Under the pieces are notes generated by a model. It did no database searches. It saw only the letters and a list, made by a program, of their open reading frames with translations, and was not told the DNA's origin. DNA of 16,490 nucleotides, taken from contig PKQU01000019.1 of assembly GCA_017577925.1 (NCBI GenBank), forward strand, positions 1 through 16,490, written 5' to 3'. The translations under genes were made by a program, and so were the position numbers. Shown here one piece after another: positions 1-6,655 of this stretch. The stretch is from Bacillota bacterium (lineage in GTDB: Bacteria; Bacillota; Bacilli; Calditerricolales; Calditerricolaceae). Every line of letters starts with the position of its first letter. The first letter of the stretch is position 1.

Positions 1-1
1 C

Positions 2-121
2 GGCAACACGGCCATCACCCGCGTGCGCTGGGAGGCGGGGGTGTGGACGGTGCTCACCGTGGCCGACGTCTCGCACCTGGACGAGGCGGAACGGCAGCAG
101 GCAGCGTCGCGTTCGTCGTGA
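2..121 (+). CDS. Histidine phosphatase family protein, C-terminal fragment
   Basis: The window opens inside an open frame that stops at TGA 119-121 and supplies 39 C-terminal residues. The segment GNTAITRVRW, then a beta strand (VWTVLTV) and ADVSHL, resembles the end of histidine phosphatase (phosphoglycerate-mutase-like) proteins, which usually close with N-T-[AS]-I-T-R, a tryptophan-containing strand and N-D-x-x-H-L. The catalytic RHG motif would lie upstream of the window, so the catalytic class and substrate cannot be judged. It reads in the same direction as the next gene but is separated by about 170 bases that contain a promoter, so the two are probably separate units. The assignment rests on a short tail only. 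Confidence 0.55.
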   Translation, partial: GNTAITRVRWEAGVWTVLTVADVSHLDEAERQQAASRSS

Positions 122-199
122 GGGTGGCTCGCAGGGAGACACATGGACAGAGCGGTCCTTCACCAGCGGTTTGCCCGGGGTGCATCCCGATATTCCCCA

Positions 200-228
200 T
201 TGTCGGCGGGGTCGGGTTTGCGTACAAT
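200..228 (+). promoter_or_regulatory. Sigma-A promoter for the YrrT-like methyltransferase
   Basis: TTGTCG (200-205) and TACAAT (223-228) are separated by 17 bases, close to the sigma-A consensus. Transcription would start near 235, leaving a leader of about 55 bases before the ATG at 291. Leader positions 229-280 are AT-rich compared with the flanking genes. Confidence 0.65.
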
Positions 229-290
229 GAAGCCAAACCCCTTAAAGATTAAAATCCGATTAACTTTTACGGGATTTGGGAGGGACCTTG

Positions 291-944
291 ATGAGCGAGG
301 CCCGATTCAACGAACTGTTTGACCGATGGGCCGCTACGTACGACGAAACGGTCACCGATCCGACGGGGGAATACGCCGAAGTGTTCGCCGGGTATGATCG
401 CATTCTCGCCCGCGTGGCCGGCGAGGTGGGTCTGCCGGCCGGTTCGGTGGTGGTGGAAATCGGGGTGGGCACGGGCAACCTGACGCGCGAGCTGCTGATG
501 CGCGGCTACCAGGTCATCGGCGTCGAGCCGTCGAGGGAGATGCGCCAGCAGGCCAAGCGCAAGCTGCCCCCGCTCGACTTGCGGGACGGCGATTTCCTGC
601 ACCTGCCCCTTTCCGACGAGCGGGTTGAGGCGTTTGTCAGCACGTATGCCTTTCATCACTTGACCGACGAGGAGAAGGAGAGGGCGCTGACCCAGATGGC
701 CGCACGCCTGGCTCCGGGCGGAAAGGTGGTTTTCGCCGACACGGTGTTTGCCAGCGAGGATGAACGCCGTGCGTTCATCGACGAAGCGCGGCGCAAGGGG
801 TACATCCAGTTGCTGCAGGACCTGGAGACGGAGTTCTATCCCACCCTTCCGGTGCTCGAGACCCTCTATCGCCGCGCCGGTTTTGCCGTGTCGTTTGAAC
901 GGCTGAATCGCTACGTGTGGCTGTCCACGGCGGTGCGTCGCTGA
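291..944 (+). CDS. yrrT: YrrT-like class I SAM-dependent methyltransferase
   Basis: A 217-residue protein with a Rossmann-type SAM methyltransferase core. Motif I is VVVEIGVGTGN (residues 53-63), an acidic residue ends the second strand (GVEP, 77-80), and DGDF (99-102) and YAFHHLTDEEK (119-129) follow. The opening FNELFDRWAATYDETV and the late EFYPTLPVL segment match my recollection of Bacillus YrrT along its whole length. In B. subtilis yrrT heads an operon for methionine-to-cysteine conversion (yrrT-mtnN-mccA-mccB-yrhC), but its substrate is unsettled. Here it stands alone: no mtnN or mccAB follows. The ATG at 291 is chosen because GGGAGGG (279-285) precedes it at good distance; an upstream in-frame TTG at 276 overlaps that site. 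Family is clear, and the exact YrrT orthology is likely but from memory. Confidence 0.8.
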   Translation: MSEARFNELFDRWAATYDETVTDPTGEYAEVFAGYDRILARVAGEVGLPAGSVVVEIGVGTGNLTRELLMRGYQVIGVEPSREMRQQAKRKLPPLDLRDGDFLHLPLSDERVEAFVSTYAFHHLTDEEKERALTQMAARLAPGGKVVFADTVFASEDERRAFIDEARRKGYIQLLQDLETEFYPTLPVLETLYRRAGFAVSFERLNRYVWLSTAVRR

Positions 945-1303
945 TCGTTGGGCATGGAGCGCCTTCTTCGCGGATAGGCTATGCCTGGCGGCGAGGACGG
1001 CACCACGACACTGCAGCGCAACCAGACGCTCCACGACCTGGCCCGCATTCGGTTCAATGGATACGTCGACAAGGGCGACGAGGTACTGGCATCCCGCTGC
1101 TCTCGTGCGCGCCGTCGACGCGATGAAGCTGCGCGTTGCCGTCGATCCGCGGCGTTCAACGCCCGACGCGACCTGCCTGCCAATCCTTTGTCACAGTAGT
1201 GTCGGACGCGCCCGTTGCGTGGGCGTGGCCATCCATCGTAAAATAGACACGTGCGTATGGCTTTTGCGAAGAACGGGCAAGGAGTTGCGAGGAGGCGAAA
1301 CCC
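945..1303 (+). other. Intergenic stretch without a convincing gene
   Basis: About 360 bases between the methyltransferase and the small membrane protein. Short open frames cross it on both strands, but none has a ribosome binding site together with a protein-like composition. The frame from 981 to about 1110 reads briefly like a soluble protein (TLHDLARIRFNGYVDKGDEVL) before becoming arginine-rich, which could mean a decayed gene remnant. A possible promoter lies at 1215-1244, and the ribosome binding site of the next gene is at 1290-1295. Confidence 0.5.
1215..1244 (+). promoter_or_regulatory. Possible sigma-A promoter for the small membrane protein
   Basis: TTGCGT (1215-1220) and TAAAAT (1239-1244) with an 18-base spacer, 60 bases upstream of the ATG at 1304. 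The -10 is good; the -35 matches only the TTG core plus the last-but-one positions poorly, so confidence is moderate. Confidence 0.4.
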
Positions 1304-1468
1304 ATGCCGGTGCTGGAAATCCTGTTTCTGCTCATTGGTGCGGTCTGCGTGTGGTCCGTCTTTCGCCAGGCGCGGGAAAAGAATGTGCTGGGCGTGGTGA
1401 TGTCGATTCTCGGGGCGATCACCGGATTGGGCTTCGGATTTCTGGAGCTGATGGCGAAGCTGAGCTGA
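1304..1468 (+). CDS. Small membrane protein, 54 residues, unknown function
   Basis: A short gene with good supporting signals: AGGAGG at 1290-1295 lies 8 bases before the ATG at 1304, and a rho-independent terminator follows the TGA (1466-1468) by a few bases. The product has two hydrophobic stretches, about residues 4-20 (LEILFLLIGAVCVWSVF) and 29-49 (VVMSILGAITGLGF and following), joined by a short charged turn (RQAREKN). It is therefore likely a two-span membrane hairpin with a short polar tail. I do not recognise a family. It sits directly upstream of the EzrA-like gene but its terminator suggests an independent transcript. Its size puts it below the usual gene-calling cutoff, so it may be missing from automatic annotations. 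Confidence 0.65.
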   Translation: MPVLEILFLLIGAVCVWSVFRQAREKNVLGVVMSILGAITGLGFGFLELMAKLS

Positions 1469-1476
1469 GAGAATCG

Positions 1477-1500
1477 GACCGCCAATCGCGCGGTCTTTTT
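1477..1500 (+). terminator. Rho-independent terminator after the small membrane protein
   Basis: Stem GACCGC (1477-1482) and GCGGTC (1490-1495) with a 7-base loop, followed by TTTTT and a further T/C-rich run. Confidence 0.75.
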
Positions 1501-1559
1501 CTTCTTTCCCCCAACCAAGGCTGCAGGGGTCTGTGGGAGACGGGACAGGAACAGGAGCG

Positions 1560-3773
1560 ATGGCCGTGAAGCGACGAGCGGTCCTTCTCGCGTTGGCGAT
1601 GGTTGTCGCGTTTTTCTGTGTCCATACCTCGGCGCAAGCGCTGCCGCCGTGGCAAGACCGGTCCGTCTTGGATGAGGCCCGCCTGTTTTCCACGCCGGAA
1701 CGGAAACAACTAGAAGATCTGATCCGCGCCTTTCCGTATCCGGTCACCGTCGTCGTCGTGCCGACAATGAACCGTCAGGCGCCAGACGCGTTTGCGCGTA
1801 ACGCATTTGCCGCCTATGGTCTCGGCCCGCATCACCTCTTGGTGGCGGTCGACGCGCAGCGCGGCGCCCTGGGCGTCTTTGCGGGATCGGCGCTGTCGGG
1901 CGCGGGATTGTCGGCGGAGTGGCTGGCCGAAAAACGGCGCATCTTTTTCGATCCTTATGAAAAGCAGAACGAAATCGCTGCCGGGGTGGCCGCGTTTTTG
2001 CAAGCGATACTGGACGACACGGCGCAGCTGGCCGTTGCGGCCAATCCGGCGCACGGGGCGGTCCCCAATGCTACCGACCCGTCCAACCGGTTGAATTGGG
2101 GCGTTGTCCTGCTTGCCGCGTCGGCGGTGGGGGCCGCTGCAAGCGGGGCGATGTTGGCGGTGCGCCAGGGGGTGCGGCGCGCCGTGGCGCGGCACCGGGC
2201 GCACTTGGCCGCCGTACGCGCCGAGCTGGATGCCGCAGCGCGGGCACATCCGGCTGCCTTGGCCGGCCAGACGGCGTCGGCCTGGGCGGAGTGGTGCCGT
2301 GCGCAAGCGGCGTGGATGGAGCAGGCGGCGGCGCTGGACGGGATGCTGGACGACATCGAGGACGCCGGCGAGCGCTTCCGCCTTGTGCGGGCGCTGCGCG
2401 GCGTGCGGAAGGCGGCGCAAGAGGGGGGTGCGCTCGAGGAGGAGGGCCGCCGGCTGCTTAAGGCTTCGACCCGGCTGCGCGAGGTGGCCGAGCAGGTGAA
2501 GGAGGCGTTGGTGCGCGCAGCGGAGGAGGCCCGCGCCGCCGGCGACGCGCTTGAGGCGGTGCGGCAGGAGACGGGATCTCCCCTGACGGCCCTGGCAGAG
2601 GCATGGGAAGCGGGAAACCAACGGCTGGCCGAGGCGGAACGCGATGCCGCTATAGGGGATAGCCTGGCCGCCGAGGCGGCGGTGCGCGAGGCAAGGGAAG
2701 CGTTCCGGCGCGTAGTGGCGGACGGCGAAACCCTTCGCCGCAACCGCGGCGCGATGGACGAGCTGGTGAATGCGCTGCGCAGCGTGGAGGCCACATACCG
2801 CATGCTGCAACAGGCCGGGTATCGCTTTACCGAATGGTCCCCGGAAGCGATCCTTGCCGACATTTCCGACCAGGAAAACCGGCTTGTGCAGGCGTGGGAA
2901 GCGGGCAACGCCGAACAGGTGACCCTTCTTCTTCCTGCGCTGCGCGAAGCGGTGGAAAAGCTGTCGGCACAGCTGGAGGAGGAGCAGACGCTGCAGAGGA
3001 CCGTCGGCGAACAGCAGCCGGAGGTGGAGGCCCGCTTGCATCGCGCCGAGGAGCTTCTTGCTTCCGTGGAGGAGGAACTGGCCGCCCTGCGGCACATCTA
3101 CTGCCTCTCGGAGGGGGAGGTATTCGACACCTACGCGCGGCTGCGGGCGGAAGCGGAGCACATCGCCGAAAAGCTGGCCAGTGCCGCACTGTTGGCCGGC
3201 CCGGAAACGCAGCGGTTCCGCGCCGCGCAGGCCCTCCTGACCGATGCCGCGCAGGCCGTCGACGCCCTGCTGCGCGAAGGGGATGCCTTGCTTCGGCGGC
3301 TTGGGGATATGCGCAAGGGGGAGCGGGCGGTGCGGCAGGCGGTGATCGAGATGGAACGCATCCTGCACCGCCGGACGCAGGACCTGGAACGCGCATTTTT
3401 ACCCCTTCCCCAAGGGATGGACGTCACCTTGCGGGAAGCGCGTACAGCCCTCCGCCAGCTGCAGGCCGAGTTGCGCAGCGTCCCCCTCGACGTGGAGGCG
3501 GTGCAACAGCAGGCCGACACCCTGATGAAGCAGGTGCGCGCGTGGGAGCAGGCAGTGGAGGGGCTGTTGGAAGGATATCGCCGAGCGGAGGCGGCCATCT
3601 GCCGGGCCAATCGGTATCGCGGGGCCCATCCGCGTTGGGAAGAGATGCTCAAGGAAGCGGAAGAAGCGTTTCGCGCCCTTGATTTCGCACAAGCCAAGGC
3701 GCTCGCGCAGGTGGTCTTGCACGAGGCCGAGGGGCGGCGGCGCTCCTTTGAACGGCGAACAGCAAACCGGTGA
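1560..3773 (+). CDS. ezrA: EzrA-family septation ring regulator with N-terminal secreted TPM domain
   Basis: 737 residues. Residues 1-27 form a signal peptide (KRR, hydrophobic core, AQA cleavage-like site). About 33-155 form a TPM domain (DEARLFS, VTVVVVPT, LLVAVDAQRGALGVFAGS). A membrane span at 180-201 is followed by roughly 535 residues of cytoplasmic alpha-helical coiled coil. The last part matches EzrA: RKGERAVRQ, a P-x2-V helix break, AEAAICRANRYR (NRYR at 684-687, equivalent to the conserved C-terminal patch needed for midcell localisation in B. subtilis EzrA) and EAEEAFRALDF. From the span onward the length (about 560) equals a complete EzrA, so the TPM part is an addition to an otherwise whole protein. 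EzrA tunes FtsZ ring assembly from the membrane. The ATG at 1560 has AGGA 9 bases upstream; a GTG at 1566 fits AGGAG (1553-1557) equally well. The stop overlaps a possible GTG for the next gene. Confidence 0.8.
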   Translation: MAVKRRAVLLALAMVVAFFCVHTSAQALPPWQDRSVLDEARLFSTPERKQLEDLIRAFPYPVTVVVVPTMNRQAPDAFARNAFAAYGLGPHHLLVAVDAQRGALGVFAGSALSGAGLSAEWLAEKRRIFFDPYEKQNEIAAGVAAFLQAILDDTAQLAVAANPAHGAVPNATDPSNRLNWGVVLLAASAVGAAASGAMLAVRQGVRRAVARHRAHLAAVRAELDAAARAHPAALAGQTASAWAEWCRAQAAWMEQAAALDGMLDDIEDAGERFRLVRALRGVRKAAQEGGALEEEGRRLLKASTRLREVAEQVKEALVRAAEEARAAGDALEAVRQETGSPLTALAEAWEAGNQRLAEAERDAAIGDSLAAEAAVREAREAFRRVVADGETLRRNRGAMDELVNALRSVEATYRMLQQAGYRFTEWSPEAILADISDQENRLVQAWEAGNAEQVTLLLPALREAVEKLSAQLEEEQTLQRTVGEQQPEVEARLHRAEELLASVEEELAALRHIYCLSEGEVFDTYARLRAEAEHIAEKLASAALLAGPETQRFRAAQALLTDAAQAVDALLREGDALLRRLGDMRKGERAVRQAVIEMERILHRRTQDLERAFLPLPQGMDVTLREARTALRQLQAELRSVPLDVEAVQQQADTLMKQVRAWEQAVEGLLEGYRRAEAAICRANRYRGAHPRWEEMLKEAEEAFRALDFAQAKALAQVVLHEAEGRRRSFERRTANR

Positions 3774-3799
3774 GAAACGGGGGAGGGGAGGCCCACGTG

Positions 3800-4984
3800 G
3801 TGACCAACTGGCTGTGGGGGGATCCGAGCTTGCAGGCGTGGACGGTGGCGGTGCGGCGTCACCTCCACGCGCACCCCGAGCTGTCCCATGAGGAAGTGGA
3901 AACGGCGCGCTTTGTTCGGTCGCACTTGGAAGCGTGGGGCGTGGAAACCATGGCCTACGGGAACAACCACGTCATCGGGTATGTGCGCGGCGATCGGCCG
4001 GGCCCAACTGTCGCCCTGCGCGCGGACCTCGATGCCCTTCCCGTGCAGGAGGAGACGGGCCTGCCCTACGCTTCCACACGGTCGGGCATCATGCACGCAT
4101 GCGGCCACGACGGCCACACGGCGATTCTGCTCACCGCGGCACGCATCCTGGCCGAACGGCGGGCCGAGTTGGCCGGGACGGTGAAATTCATTTTCCAGCA
4201 CGCCGAAGAGGCGGTGCCCGGCGGGGCTCGGTTTCTGGTGGAACAGGGCGTCTTGGACGACGTGGACGCCATTTTCGGGCTGCACCTGTGGCAGTCCCAG
4301 CCCAAAGGCACTGTGGGGGTGAAGGCCGGCCCGCTGATGGCTGCCGCCGACAGGTTCACGGTGCGCATCCAGGGGAGAGGGGGCCACGGGTCGATGCCCC
4401 ACGAGACGGTTGACCCCGTTGTGGTGGCCGCCGCTGTCATCCAAAGCATGCAAACGGTGGTCAGCCGGAATGTTTCCCCCCTCGAGCCGGCCGTCGTCAG
4501 CGTCGGGTCCGTGCAGGCGGGGGAGGGCTACAACGTCATTCCCGATTCGGCGACGCTGGCCGGTACCGTGCGGACCTTTCGCGAGCCTGTTCGCCGTCTC
4601 ATTGCCGAGCGCCTGCGTCGGGTGGTCGACGGGGTGTGTACGGCCCACGGGGCGACGGCCGAGGTGATGTACACCTTTGGCGATCCGGCGGTGGTCAATG
4701 ATGCGGCCATGGCCGATCTGGTTCGCCGCGTGGCCGAGCAGGTGGTCGGTCCCGAGCGCGTTGTCGAGGCGGAGCCGTCGATGGGTGGAGAGGACTTTGC
4801 CTACTATCTGCAGCAAAGGCCGGGATGCTATTTCTTTATTGGCATGAACGGGGAGATGGCGCGCTATCCGCACCACCACCCTCGCTTCACAATCGATGAA
4901 GCGGTGCTGCCGATTGGGGTGCAGATGATGGTGGGGGTGGCGCTGGCATACTTGGAAGCGGAGTCGGTGAAGGGGAAGCGGTGA
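3800..4984 (+). CDS. M20D family amidohydrolase (hippurate/N-acyl-amino-acid hydrolase type)
   Basis: 394 residues, full length for M20D dinuclear metal amidohydrolases, which split amide bonds of N-acylated amino acids. Visible motifs in order: ALRADLDALPVQEETGLPYAS (72-92, shown by its key residues D76 and D78), MHACGHDGHTA (98-108, metal ligands C101 and H103), QHAEEAVPGG (133-142, catalytic base and ligand E136/E137), LHLW (161-164, H162), GRGGHGSMPHE in the dimerisation domain, NVIPDSATLAGTVRT, and GGEDFAYYL near the C-terminus with a late histidine cluster. The GTG at 3800 is chosen because GGAGGGGAGG (3782-3791) lies 8 bases before it; GTG 3797 and a GTG overlapping the ezrA stop (3770) are alternatives. 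The short gap suggests co-transcription with ezrA. Substrate cannot be told; N-acetyl-diaminopimelate deacetylase and hippurate hydrolase are among the family possibilities. Confidence 0.85.
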   Translation: MTNWLWGDPSLQAWTVAVRRHLHAHPELSHEEVETARFVRSHLEAWGVETMAYGNNHVIGYVRGDRPGPTVALRADLDALPVQEETGLPYASTRSGIMHACGHDGHTAILLTAARILAERRAELAGTVKFIFQHAEEAVPGGARFLVEQGVLDDVDAIFGLHLWQSQPKGTVGVKAGPLMAAADRFTVRIQGRGGHGSMPHETVDPVVVAAAVIQSMQTVVSRNVSPLEPAVVSVGSVQAGEGYNVIPDSATLAGTVRTFREPVRRLIAERLRRVVDGVCTAHGATAEVMYTFGDPAVVNDAAMADLVRRVAEQVVGPERVVEAEPSMGGEDFAYYLQQRPGCYFFIGMNGEMARYPHHHPRFTIDEAVLPIGVQMMVGVALAYLEAESVKGKR

Positions 4985-4995
4985 GGAAACAAGAA

Positions 4996-5018
4996 GGCCC
5001 CGCCATGCAGGCGGGGCC
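4996..5018 (+). terminator. Strong hairpin after the amidohydrolase gene, terminator without T-run
   Basis: A perfect 9-bp stem GGCCCCGCC (4996-5004) and GGCGGGGCC (5010-5018) with loop ATGCA begins 11 bases after the stop. The plus strand has no T-run after it, while the minus strand shows a weak TTCTTGTTT. It probably terminates or protects the ezrA-amidohydrolase mRNA, but it is not a canonical intrinsic terminator. Confidence 0.5.
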
Positions 5019-5207
5019 AAGTCGGTGAGGAAGACGAGGAAGGGGATTTTGGTGTTACCCCTCTCTTACAATAGCAGATTCGCTTGGGCGTGACTGTTAA
5101 CGTTTTGTGAAAACCAACGTAAGGAAAGTTTCCCGGCTAGGATCGGCGGGTGGTGTCCGTATGCGAAGGAGGGAAACCGGGTACGCTAGCTTCAGGGGGT
5201 GATCGGA

Positions 5208-5417
5208 ATGCCCGTTGTCAAATGCAGCGTTTCGAACTGCACCTACTGGGGCAGCGGAAACATCTGCACCGCCGATGCCATCATGGTGGAGATTGACCGC
5301 CACGCACGCGCTTCGTTCCGGGAAGAAATCGGGGAAATCCAGGTTGACTCCGACCACAAGGACGTGGCTCAATCGAGCAGCGATACGTGCTGTCACACGT
5401 TTAAGCCCCGTCAATGA
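5208..5417 (+). CDS. DUF1540 domain small cysteine-rich protein
   Basis: 69 residues. The N-terminal block has C6, C11 and C20 around a CSVSNCTYW start and the ADAIMVEID segment, and the C-terminus has SSSDTCCHTF (C61, C62). This arrangement is typical of DUF1540, a short domain found mostly in spore-forming Firmicutes whose cysteines suggest metal binding; its function is unknown. The ATG at 5208 is preceded by AGGGGGTGATC (5194-5204), a near-complete anti-16S match. A bidirectional terminator follows 8 bases after the stop. The 190 bases upstream, back to the amidohydrolase gene, hold a good -10-like TACAAT (5067-5072) without a clear -35, so the promoter is unresolved. Full-DUF1540 proteins often carry two copies of the domain; this one has a single copy. 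Confidence 0.75.
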   Translation: MPVVKCSVSNCTYWGSGNICTADAIMVEIDRHARASFREEIGEIQVDSDHKDVAQSSSDTCCHTFKPRQ

Positions 5418-5425
5418 ACAAACCA

Positions 5426-5457
5426 ACCCCGTTCCGGGAACCGGGAACGGGGTTTTC
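5426..5457. terminator. Bidirectional terminator between convergent genes
   Basis: Stem AACCCCGTTCC (5426-5436) and GGAACGGGGTT (5445-5455) with an 8-base loop. Plus strand ends in TTTT (5454-5457), and the A-rich side (AACAAACCAA) gives a T-rich run for the minus strand. It lies between the stops of the DUF1540 gene and the minus-strand nucleotidase. Confidence 0.8.
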
Positions 5458-5465
5458 CAATCCCA

Positions 5466-6059
5466 TCAGGTTGCGCAGGGCCGACCAAAGTGGGCGTCCA
5501 GGTAGGCGGGGACTTCCCTCCAGGACCGAATGCGCGTCACAAGGGATGGAAGCGGTCCTTGGTTGTAAGGTGTATCAAAAAGCAGCACCGGCACCTGGAG
5601 TGCTTCAGCCAAGGCGCAGGCGTTTTCATACCGATCCTCGAGGAACAGCTCCACTTGCTGGCGGCGCGCTTCCGCTACTTTGTCGTGGGAGCCCAGCAGA
5701 ATGATCTTGTGATAGGGAATGCCATGCGCCTCGAACCATTGTACCGTCACGTCGTAGTGCTCCGGCTCGCGCGCGCTGATATAGATGAGCGTGTGATGAC
5801 GCGCCAAGCGGCGCAAGACGTCCCGGGCGAAGGGACTGGGCGGTGACGTGCGGTAGACGTCCGCTGAATGGCGTTCGTACCAGCGCCAGAATGCCTCCGG
5901 CGTGACCTGGTACACGGGAATCAGATCATATTGGCGCACCTGGGGGTACAACAGCCGCTTGCCAAAGGCGCGGTTGAGGTGGGAAAGGAAGCTGGCGGGG
6001 TTCGTCACCGTTCCGTCGATGTCGATGCCGATGCACAAACCGCGAGAAATGTGGGTCAC
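5466..6059 (-). CDS. yqfW: YqfW-like HAD-superfamily nucleotidase (NT5C family)
   Basis: 197 residues with the four HAD phosphatase motifs: I, IGIDIDGTVT with nucleophile D13 and acid D15; II, IYISAR with S95; III, SHDK with K127; IV, FLEDRYENA with E141 and D142. The helical cap between motifs I and II (residues 20-85) and the overall size fit the 5'(3')-deoxyribonucleotidase (NT5C) group, to which B. subtilis YqfW belongs; these remove phosphate from nucleoside monophosphates, though YqfW itself has no proven substrate as far as I know. The GTG at 6059 is preferred because GAGGAG (6068-6073) lies 8 bases upstream; a GTG at 6068 overlaps that site. It converges with the DUF1540 gene on a shared terminator and has its own promoter. 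Confidence 0.8.
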   Translation of the reverse strand: MTHISRGLCIGIDIDGTVTNPASFLSHLNRAFGKRLLYPQVRQYDLIPVYQVTPEAFWRWYERHSADVYRTSPPSPFARDVLRRLARHHTLIYISAREPEHYDVTVQWFEAHGIPYHKIILLGSHDKVAEARRQQVELFLEDRYENACALAEALQVPVLLFDTPYNQGPLPSLVTRIRSWREVPAYLDAHFGRPCAT

Positions 6060-6102
6060 ACGCTTCACTCCTCACCAGGCCCGGCGGATGCTCTCATGGA
6101 GG

Positions 6103-6131
6103 AGCATAGCGAAATTGCCGAAGGCTGACAA
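6103..6131 (-). promoter_or_regulatory. Sigma-A promoter for the YqfW-like gene
   Basis: On the minus strand TTGTCA (6131-6126) and TATGCT (6108-6103) are separated by 17 bases. Initiation near 6096 would leave a leader of about 37 bases. Confidence 0.6.
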
Positions 6132-6154
6132 GGATCCGGCTCCAAAAACTCGGC

Positions 6155-6185
6155 GCCATAATTGCGGCGGCGGGTCGGCATACTA
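6155..6185 (+). promoter_or_regulatory. Possible sigma-G (forespore) promoter for the small two-span membrane protein
   Basis: CATACTA at 6179-6185 is identical to the sigma-G -10 consensus. Eighteen bases upstream, GCCATA (6155-6160) matches the ATA half of the TGnATA -35. Transcription would start about 25 bases before the ATG at 6217. The weak -35 limits confidence. Confidence 0.4.
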
Positions 6186-6216
6186 GGGGTACACCACGCA
6201 GAAAGAGGGAATGTGC

Positions 6217-6573
6217 ATGTACGAACCGCGCGCTCGCTGGACGGAAGGCGAGGCGGACGTTCGCGATCGTGCCCGCGCAGGCGATTCCGCCGACGAGGAA
6301 CTGGCTGCCGAGATTGTGCCCACCACCGCGCCCCGACGTGAGGAGGACACGGGTGAACAATCGGAGCGCACCGACGGAAGCGGGTGGGCGATTGCCGGTA
6401 TCATCCTCTCGGTGATCAGCCTGTTTGTGCTTCCGTTTCTGTTCGCTCCCGCCGGCGTCATCGTCGGATACGTGGGGCATCGTCAAGGCGCCCGCACCCT
6501 TGCCTGGTGGGCCATCGGCCTGGGTTTGATCTCGCTGCTGGGTGCAGTCTTGCTTCGCCCGTTCTTCTTCTAG
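6217..6573 (+). CDS. Small membrane protein, DUF4190-like, unknown function
   Basis: 118 residues. The first 65 or so are hydrophilic and rich in acidic and arginine residues (no signal peptide), followed by two membrane spans: WAIAGIILSVISLFVLPFLF with the continuing AGVIVGYVGHRQG turn, and WWAIGLGLISLLGAVLL near the end. The pattern of a glycine-rich span, GHRQGART-like loop and A-I-G-L-G-L-I span resembles DUF4190 proteins of Gram-positive bacteria; no activity is known. The ATG at 6217 is chosen over 6211 because AGAGGG (6204-6209) is 7 bases before it. A CATACTA box upstream hints at forespore expression. A hairpin terminator follows the stop. The family call is from pattern only. Confidence 0.7.
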   Translation: MYEPRARWTEGEADVRDRARAGDSADEELAAEIVPTTAPRREEDTGEQSERTDGSGWAIAGIILSVISLFVLPFLFAPAGVIVGYVGHRQGARTLAWWAIGLGLISLLGAVLLRPFFF

Positions 6574-6598
6574 CGCACGATCCCTTTTCGCGTGAAGA

Positions 6599-6625
6599 AA
6601 GCCTCCGGGACGAACCTGGAGGCTT
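6599..6625. terminator. Terminator between convergent genes
   Basis: AAGCCTCC (6599-6606) pairs with GGAGGCTT (6618-6625), and the stem extends inward with GGG/CCT to an ACGAA loop (6610-6614). It is flanked by AAGAAA on the left and TTCCC on the right, so it could serve both the membrane protein gene and the converging 48-residue gene. Confidence 0.6.
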
Positions 6626-6655
6626 CCCTGTCGGGCCGGATGCCCGTGTCGCGAG

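Noticed and set aside
1710..5020. Long minus-strand open frames (up to 629 codons) opposite the EzrA-like and amidohydrolase genes
   Set aside because: They mirror the GC-rich codon pattern of the plus-strand genes, have low-complexity R/A/S/H-rich translations and no recognisable domains, and end inside other genes.
5128..5177. GTTTCCC and GGGAAAC inverted repeat upstream of the DUF1540 gene
   Set aside because: Only 7 bp with a 36-base loop, no terminator or ribosome binding site involvement and no extension of the stem; likely chance.
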